Shown here one piece after another: positions 57,501-64,000 of a DNA stretch of 64,000 nucleotides (position 1 is its first letter; every line of letters starts with the position of its first letter). The DNA is from Maylandia zebra. Lineage: Eukaryota; Chordata; Actinopteri; Cichliformes; Cichlidae. The stretch lies in NCBI RefSeq assembly GCF_041146795.1, contig NC_135184.1:8298967-8362966 (forward strand), given 5' to 3'. The position numbers were made by a program, and so were the translations under genes. The notes under the pieces are model-generated. The model searched no databases and had not been told where the DNA came from. It saw nothing but the letters and a program-made list of their open reading frames with translations.

Positions 57501-60500
57501 AAACTGTGACTCCTTCACAATGTCAGGTAAATGTCAACTCATGTTGAATAATCAACCAATCAAGCCTTTTATTATCACATGCAATGTTATTGTACAATTT
57601 ACTTAATGAATCGTGTTCCTTAGTTCTGTTTTTATTTATATGTATTTATTTATTTGTTTTATAAGGTAATAGATGGCCTAATCTATTTGCAGTGTGAGGT
57701 ATGTTGAAAAGCTTGTTTGATCATAATGACATAGCATGTTTACGTTTTTTGTAATGTATTTGAAAACATAGGTGTATTTATGTTATTTTTATAGAATTTC
57801 CCTCACATTTATCCAATACCAAGCCAAATCACTGGAAAAATTTTGGATGGGTCCACAAGAGCACAAAGTGCATACTTTTTGAAGGTATGACTTGGACTGT
57901 GGTAACTATGTTCTTATCACAAAGGGTTTATAAGTTGCCACTATAAACAAACAGCATTTTCCAAAATTGAAGCCTTGTCAGAAGAACCTGAAAAATACCT
58001 TTCTGAAACCTTTTCTGTGTAAAGACTTGTTCAAAAGCAATGCACACAGATTAAAACATTTCTGTCTTGGCCAACTGATAAAGAACACCAAAAATTGAGT
58101 GGTGCGTGTTGAGTCTGTGGTCTTGATTTGTTTTGTACACACTATAGAAATTAATTAATGTAAACCAAAAATGACACTTTCTATATGTTTGTGTATCTGC
58201 AGAATTAATTACAAGTCTCACCTGACAAGCTTTTGCAGTTTTGCAGTGTCATTCTTGACAGAAAAACATTCTTGTCACATTATTTTTATTTCCAGAAAAA
58301 CATCTTTCAGATGTATGAGAAATTGATTGGAGCCTGTCTGGAAAACGGCAGCCACTGGACCTTGTTTGTAAGTTGCACAGATTTTGCACTCTCTCTAGTG
58401 CATGATACTTTTCAGTGTCCCTCATTAGGAAAGCTCAAGGCCCAAGCCTACCATATCCATCTTTTTACAAAACAGTTTTGTGACATACCCAAGAGGACCA
58501 TAGTCTATATGAATTCATTTGGCGAGTCGGAGGTCAGAAAAAGTGCGGTGTTGAAAAAATGGAGGTAATTAATTAACATATTTAACATAACATATTTAAT
58601 TTAATTGAAATCATTACCGAACGTGGTTATTGATTTCTCTATATGCTTTTTATTTGTAATAACTGCGATCTCTCAGCTCATTTGCTTCAGCAAGAGGCTG
58701 CACTGGAGAGTGGACCTTGTCACATGTGAGCCACCCACATCAACAGGATGGGAACTCATGTGGAGTGCATGTCATAATGGTACTGAAAACTATAGCTTTA
58801 ACCTATATAAGTAATGTTTACATTTTTGCCTAGTCAGTTTTTAAAGCCTTAGAGGCAGGATGGTAAAATCTCAATTTTTTTTTGTAGATTGAACCATTTC
58901 AGCAGTAATGCTTTGCTTTGGTTGCTCTGTTTTTTTGTTTTTTTTCTCGGGGGGGGGGGGGGTTAAAAACAAACAAACATTTCTTTGTTAATCTAATTCT
59001 TTTTGTTCTTTTTTTTTTTTTTCTTCTTCGTCAATTATTAGTTTGCCCAATCTCTCATTGACGGTAAAACACAAGTGGAGGAGTACAACACTGAAATCAC
59101 AAAGCTCAGGTCCCGACTTTGCCACTACTTATTTTCCTCAATAGGTAAAGATAAAATTAGCTGCCTTCTTTTTCTCTAACATTGGAAAATGTAACTTGTA
59201 CTTAAACAAATTATATTTTGCAGATCGAACTAGGAAGTGCAGTCAGTGCTGGTGTGTGATTGCAGCCAAAGACCGGGTACACTATGACATGTCCTTAGCC
59301 ATATAGATTGTTTATTTAATGGACTTTGTTCATTTGTTTTTTGTTTGTTTATTTCTTCTTCTTTTTTTTTTTTTTTAAATTCACAGGTGCAGTGCCAGAA
59401 ATGTGGTGCATACAAGCACATGCGTTGTTCAAAGTCTGTTTGTGGCATCTGTATCTTCTGTGAGAGTAAGTCACAATATAACTAAACAATGTCCAAAAAT
59501 GTTTAAAGTGAAATTTTTTTTCGTAATTTTGCCTTTGCACACCAGGACTGTGTAATTAAAGTGGACGTTTCAAGATCCAGTTTTTACACAAAACTATTTT
59601 AGACATAACTGTGTCGTATTGTGGGGATTTCTCTTCACAATTAAATTGATATAGTGCTGTTTATATCATTCTTCTTTATGTAACAGCACAGTGCAGCACA
59701 GCAGAGGGAAAGGAGTTGTGCAGCATAGTGGGTGGCTATACAGGAGGAGCAATAGAAGTAGCCAGTGAAGAATGTCATCAGGGAAAGCATCAGGCAGCGA
59801 ATGACAAAGGAAAAGTTCCTAAGGGAGAGAACATCTGCAGCAAATCGACAAGTAACAGTGAGATAGGAAGACTGACAGTCAGAGATGAAGGTACACAGAC
59901 TGAAAGAGATGAAGGTACACAGACTGAAGACAACGAAAAAGAAGCAGAAGTATACGGCACAAGTCTGAGTACAGATAATGCTGCTGCTGATGATGTTGAC
60001 AGGATCGATGCAGATACAGAATTCCAAACTGATTCAGAAGGAACTAGTACAGTTTACAGAGTGCATGGTCGCTTATCTGTACCAAGCTCAAAAAAGAAAA
60101 CCTACACAATAACAGAAGACGAGATCAAGCGCAGAATCAACGCAGAGAACATGTCAGTTCATGTTTTCAGAGGTTTGATTGGGGTAGGTATACATTTCGT
60201 GATTTTGATGTCACCTGAAATAAATCCGGGTTACTCGTATCAATGAAGTGACAATGTGGCTGGAAATTGTGCATTTGCTGCAACATATACACAATTACAC
60301 CATGTAAACAAAAGCATTTAACTTTGTGCGCGTGTGTGTCTCTCTCTGCTCTTTTGGTGTTTGCACTTTTTCTTTTTTAGGGCCGTAAAGCCAAACTGCC
60401 CGCAATGATTCTTGACAGGCCTAAGAAGGCCAAAACTAAAGTAACAGTGTTTAGTGTTCTGAGTGAAGAGGAGGCTGGGGAGCTAGCCCTCGGGTTTGCC

Positions 60501-60683
60501 GGAAGATTGGCATTGTTAATCTTACTTTCTAATAACAGACAGACTCTTCTCAAAATCCAACACAATCTTAAACATGAGCTGACTGATTCCTCAACCTTCA
60601 GTTTGCTGACACACACCTTTGGCCCCGCTGCACTGGATTCTGTCATTTCATTCCTGTGTGAAAAACTTGATCTTGTCTCTTAA
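57501..60683 (+). CDS. Ulp1/SENP-like (C48) cysteine protease with PHD-like finger, multi-exon
   Basis: Exons I can place with GT-AG borders and matching phase are 58296-58368, 58476-58564, 58677-58779, 59042-59144, 59224-59276, 59387-59465, 59687-60183 and 60381-60683. Candidate first exons are 57501-57526 (ATG at 57520) and 57795-57884; the link to 58296 is unresolved. Protease motifs are GSHWTLF (His), then IVYMNSFGE (Asn where Asp is usual), then HQQDGNSCGVHVIMFAQSLI (the Gln and Cys of Ulp1). Next is a Cys/His run of PHD type: CSQC, CQKC, HMRC, CGIC, C. An acidic linker with two copies of RDEGTQTE precedes a helical C-terminus. Family members remove SUMO-like modifiers. Ulp1 genes are also known cargo of Mutator-like elements in plants. 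No stop interrupts the placed exons. The lost Asp may matter for activity. Confidence 0.75.
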
Positions 60684-61215
60684 ATAATGAAACCTTTTGT
60701 GACTTTTGTTTGTTCTGTAAATCAGAATCTTGAAAATTGTTCATTGTTGTTCTAAGTTTGTGTTAACTATTTGGCAAAAATGATTGGTTCCTAATCCAAA
60801 CAGCATAATGACTGTTCTAACACATATCTTAAAAATGCTACAAAGAAAGAAAATTATCACATATGTTTCAATATGAATGTAATTGTGTCACACTCGGTTT
60901 GTAGTAGCTTTCCTGTTTTATTTTGAGTTTTGGTATGTTTACACTGTTATTTTTATTTCCCGTGTGTTCGTCTTCCCTTATTAGTTTTACTGTATTTAAT
61001 TAGTCTGATTTAATAACTTATAATTATTTACTTTCCAGTGTGTATATATGCTCCTCGTTTGGATTATTGTTTGTTTGAGTTCTGCCTGTCTTTTCTATTA
61101 AAGATTTGGACTTTTGGACTATTAGTGGACCTCGTAGGTTTTTATTCTGTTCAATTGGTAATTGACTGGGTTTAATTTAGTGGCCTGGAAAACAGGCCGG
61201 AGGGGTCTGGTCATT
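60684..61215. other. 3' flank of the Ulp1-like gene
   Basis: AT-rich, with an ATTAAA signal near 61099. No further gene is seen. Confidence 0.5.
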
Positions 61216-61512
61216 TTAACCCCCTAAGACCCGAAATCTTCCATGGCATGCATTTTTAATTTCTCTTTGATATTTGGGCCGATTGGAACCCGATGAATGT
61301 AAAAAGAAAGAATTACCAGGTTTTGGTTTTTTTTACCTAATTTTTGTTTCTGAGAAAAATGAGAGCCACATATGAGGACATTAATTTGAAATTTCGATAG
61401 AACAGTTGCAGTATAATGTCCTCATAACTGTATATCAGGCACTTGTTGATCAAGATTTAGTATTTTGGTCTAAATAACCCAAAATGTGATGTCCACATGT
61501 GTGGACGCCAGG
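61216..61512. mobile_element. TTAA MITE, copy 3, right end lost
   Basis: Left TTAA and CCCCCTAAGACCC are present. The homology runs to GTGTGGACGCCAGG and then stops, without the CCTAGGAGGTTAA end found in the other copies. Confidence 0.7.
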
Positions 61513-61550
61513 CTGGAGTAAAGTGTTAGAGCTATTTATACCTATGTAAA

Positions 61551-61780
61551 CTTTGATCTGTGTGTTACCAGATGATGAAAATGAAAAGCATGAAACATGG
61601 TTTAAAGCAAAAACAATGTGTTATGATGAGTTTATTTATGAAGTGAGTGAATGGTTATCTGGTTGCGAACATTTGCATTTAAAATATTGGTGTTGATGAT
61701 GGTGTTAATCCAGAGGACAGTGTTTCAAATGTGGCTGGTAAGCCTTCCATCATTAAAAGGTCAACTAGTGGTAAAATAAG
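61551..61780 (+). pseudogene. Gag-like remnant edge, copy 3
   Basis: Matches 2635-2864, longer at its left side than copy 2, and ends at the same GGTAAAATAAG joint. Confidence 0.8.
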
Positions 61781-62544
61781 GACGATCTGATTTCCTCGTG
61801 TCAGCATTGTTCCCACATCATCATAATTAATGTTGTTCCAGGTTCAACATCGCAAGTGACCAATCACCTTCTTGTGACGTAATTCCTTTGCGACTTCGAA
61901 ATACCCGCCTTCGATTATTTCGAAATACAAGTGAAGAAGCGAAAAACCGCCGCCTGTCCGCCGAATTTGAAGTCAATTCGCCTGTCCGCCGAATTTGAAG
62001 TCAATTTAGGATACTTTCCTTTAATAAACGGTAAGCATTATACATATGTTCCTCACTTGGCTTGCTGTTTGTTTGCTAGCGATAGGCTACTTGACAACAG
62101 CATTAGCTAACCAGTGTTCTCTAGACCAGCGTTCCCCAACTTTTTGGGTGTTTCGTGGCCCGGGGGTTGGGTCAGGCAAAATTGCAGTAGCTTCCCTGAT
62201 CATTTTACAAACATAAGTGAAGAGAATCTGGACTAAAAGGCCTAGACTTATGGTTGTGTGCTGAATCTATGAATCAAACTATCACCTGGAAACATAATTA
62301 ACTGGTCCATAGCTGTGAAACTGGACATGAGTTCTTGATTCTATGGAGATTAACAGTAATCCAGAAATTTACAAATTTGTCCTGGTACATCGCGTAAATG
62401 TTGTCCCAGGGACATCGCGTAAATGTTGTCCCTGGGACATCGCGTAAATGTTGTCCCTGGGACATCGCGTAAATGTTGTCCCTGGGACATCATGTAGAAG
62501 TTGCCCTGGGACATCGTGTAGATGTTGTCCCTGGGACATCATGT
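61781..62544 (+). repeat. Shared 5' module, copy 2 (upstream of MULE-like transposase)
   Basis: Near-identical to 56555-57403, including the minisatellite, which here has about seven units. After 62544 the two sequences have nothing in common. Confidence 0.85.
62379..62544 (+). repeat. 25-bp minisatellite, about 7 units
   Basis: The same unit as at 57139, with the CGCG variant predominating. The two tracts have changed in copy number since they separated. Confidence 0.9.
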
Positions 62545-62734
62545 TAAAGTTGCCAGAGACATACCATATGAAAGTTTAGCTTCTTTTAGCCCCTGTTTGT
62601 TTTATATTATTTTATATATATATTTTTTTAATATTATATTTAATATTTACATTGTATTGCAAAAAACCCCAAAACAAGTTAAAATGAATTAATGAATATT
62701 GACTAATTAAACCTTCGCTATTTTTCCACCAGAA

Positions 62735-63553
62735 ATGGACGACATAATTAGAAGAAGTGTTCTGAATGACGAAAAAAAAAGAACTGGAAAAGACACACAA
62801 CTTTGTGTGCATGTGTCACAATGCCAGGAGGACCCATTCAGTGTTGTGTTAGAAAAATTGAACTCATTAACCCTTCATGGACATTATAAATGTTTAAATG
62901 TTGCCTCAGGTAAAGACAGGAAAAGAGACTATTACAAATTCAACTGCATCAGAACTGGGGAAAAAAGTCGAAACAGCTACAGAGCAGTGGGCTGTAAGGC
63001 CTATGTTTCATTTAAAGTACTCAAATGTTGGAAAGACCACACAGTCATCGTGCAGCGTACATATGATAAGCATGATGGGCATGATCCTTCGGACCCAAAA
63101 GACGCACATTTCAACAATATTTCCAGTGATTTGAGGAGGAAGATTGAGGAACTGCTTTCCCTTGGAACTAAGCCAGCCATCATACTAACCGAATGTCATA
63201 AATGGGCCAAAGAACATGGACACAGAGATCTTCACAACAGAGAGCATTTTGTCACACCACGTGACATTGACAGTGTTAGAACCTGCATGATGAGGAAGAA
63301 GCACTTTAACTGTGGAGACAGTCAATGTGTACATACCTTACTTAATGGAAAACATCAAGAACATGTTCTCTTCTATCAACCATACACATCTGACCAAGAA
63401 CTAATGATTATTTTGCAGACACCTGTAATGAAATCAAACATGGAGAACTATGCAAAACAGTTAGTATTTGTTGACACCACGCACTGCGTTAACCAGTATT
63501 CATTTCCCTTATTCACACTTGTTGTAAGAGATGATCATGGGCATGGAGTCCCT
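62735..63553 (+). pseudogene. Mutator-like (MULE) transposase, truncated by insertion
   Basis: ATG at 62735 (MDDIIRRSVLNDEKKR). At residues about 65-120 there is a Cys-Cys-His-His arrangement (YKFNC, GCKAYV, DKHDGHD) like the WRKY/GCM1-type zinc fingers at the front of MULE transposases. A helical region follows. At residues about 244-273 comes VFVDTTHCVNQYSFPLFTLV with VRDDHGHGVP, the first part of the MULE DDE domain, including its first Asp. At 63553 the domain ends where a Harbinger-like end starts, and the frame stops at 63598 in foreign sequence. The remaining catalytic residues and any SWIM finger are missing. No stop is seen before the break, which suggests a fairly young insertion. 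Confidence 0.75.
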
Positions 63554-63778
63554 GGCCCTGTGCTTCGTACGTCGCTTACTACATCCAAGATCAAATGAAA
63601 CATCCAAGACCAAATCATCGCGCTAACTCTGAGCTCGCTATTCCGGTTCCCCGAACACACCTGTTGTTGACGATTAGTATAGCTGGATGAAGTAATGTGA
63701 GATCACTGGGTGGCCCAACAGGGGCTACGCATCGATAGTAGAAACATTGATCGGCAACCCTTTGATTGGTCGGCGAAA

Positions 63779-63939
63779 ATGTCGAAGGAGCGCGCTCGGT
63801 ATTTTTCGGCAGCAGAGCAAGAACTCTTGAGTGAGGGATTTCAGGAGTTTCAGAGTGTAATTAAAACGCAAGGGAACACTGCAAAGGCTGCAAAAGCAAG
63901 GAGAGAGGGCTGGCAGAAAGTTGCTGACAAATCAAACTC
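63779..63939 (+). CDS. Myb/SANT-like DNA-binding protein, first exon (Harbinger ORF)
   Basis: ATG at 63779 begins MSKERARYFSAAEQELL, and the frame runs EGFQEFQSVI to ARREGWQKVADKSN. It ends at a perfect GTAAGT donor at 63940. The spacing of aromatic and Leu residues and the terminal EGWQKVAD match the Myb/SANT-like domain of Harbinger transposons and the related MSANTD proteins. It would bind the element ends and help the transposase. Later exons are outside the window. A GTG 69 bases upstream is in the same frame, but ATG is preferred. Confidence 0.65.
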
Positions 63940-63949
63940 GTAAGTAATT

Positions 63950-64000
63950 TAATAATAATAATAATAACAATAATAATGGAGTGGATTTATATAGCGCTTT
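63950..64000 (-). mobile_element. (AAT)n tract and start of a reversed SINE
   Basis: An AAT/AAC tract is followed by GGAGTGGATTTATATAGCGCTTT, the reversed tail of the SINE family seen at 52675. It is cut by the window end. Confidence 0.55.

Larger units (their letters stand above)
63554..64000 (+). mobile_element. Harbinger-like element, 5' end (runs past window)
   Basis: It starts GGCCCTGTGCTTCGTACGTC inside the transposase frame and contains a Myb/SANT-like exon, the usual companion ORF of PIF/Harbinger and ISL2EU elements. The right end and target duplication lie beyond the window. Confidence 0.6.

Overview
This is nuclear DNA from a ray-finned fish. The genes are split by GT-AG introns, and the sequence is full of teleost-type repeats: L2/Rex/L1-like LINE fragments, tRNA-headed SINEs, hAT, Harbinger and TTAA-flanked MITEs, and long CA/GT tracts. 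The gene content (a BAAT/ACOT-like pair, a USP37-like protease, ELOVL4-like and apolipoprotein D-like pieces) and the repeat flavour would suit a cichlid or a close relative. That species guess is inference.

Layout. 0-7 kb is nested transposon debris: the 3' end of an hAT element, LINE pieces, a gag-like remnant and MITEs. 8.0-11.3 kb (+) is a complete three-exon bile-acid-CoA:amino acid N-acyltransferase / acyl-CoA thioesterase gene. 15.9-20.0 kb (+) is a compact 14-exon ubiquitin-specific protease with intact Cys, His and Asn boxes. 21-24 kb holds broken retroelement and leucine-rich-repeat pieces.

25.13-40.49 kb is one large palindrome. Two nearly identical inverted arms (6.6 and 7.6 kb) surround a 1.2 kb single-copy loop. 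Each arm carries the same ELOVL4-like exon fragments, one apolipoprotein D-like first exon, a LINE fragment, a microsatellite unit (one copy left, three right) and a GC-rich tandem repeat next to a small ORF. The loop holds two divergent intronless ORFs that share a 121-base promoter region.

41.8-44.3 kb (-) is a second complete BAAT/ACOT-like gene with the same exon structure as the first. Its nucleophile is Ser where the first gene has Cys. 44.3-54.9 kb has only repeats. 54.9-56.4 kb repeats the transposon mosaic from the window start.

56.4-63.6 kb (+) is the most unusual coding block. It holds a multi-exon gene for an Ulp1/SENP-like (C48) cysteine protease with a PHD-like finger, then a Mutator-like (MULE) transposase ORF. 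Each is preceded by its own copy of the same module: gag-remnant edge, about 0.6 kb of shared sequence and a 25-base minisatellite. The transposase is cut inside its DDE domain by a Harbinger-like element whose Myb/SANT exon runs to the window end.

How the parts relate. The two BAAT/ACOT genes are diverged paralogues that point toward each other across 30 kb holding the USP gene and the palindrome. Most of the remaining sequence is repeats. The two places most likely to hold something undescribed are the palindrome with its loop genes, and the Ulp1-PHD plus MULE tandem module.
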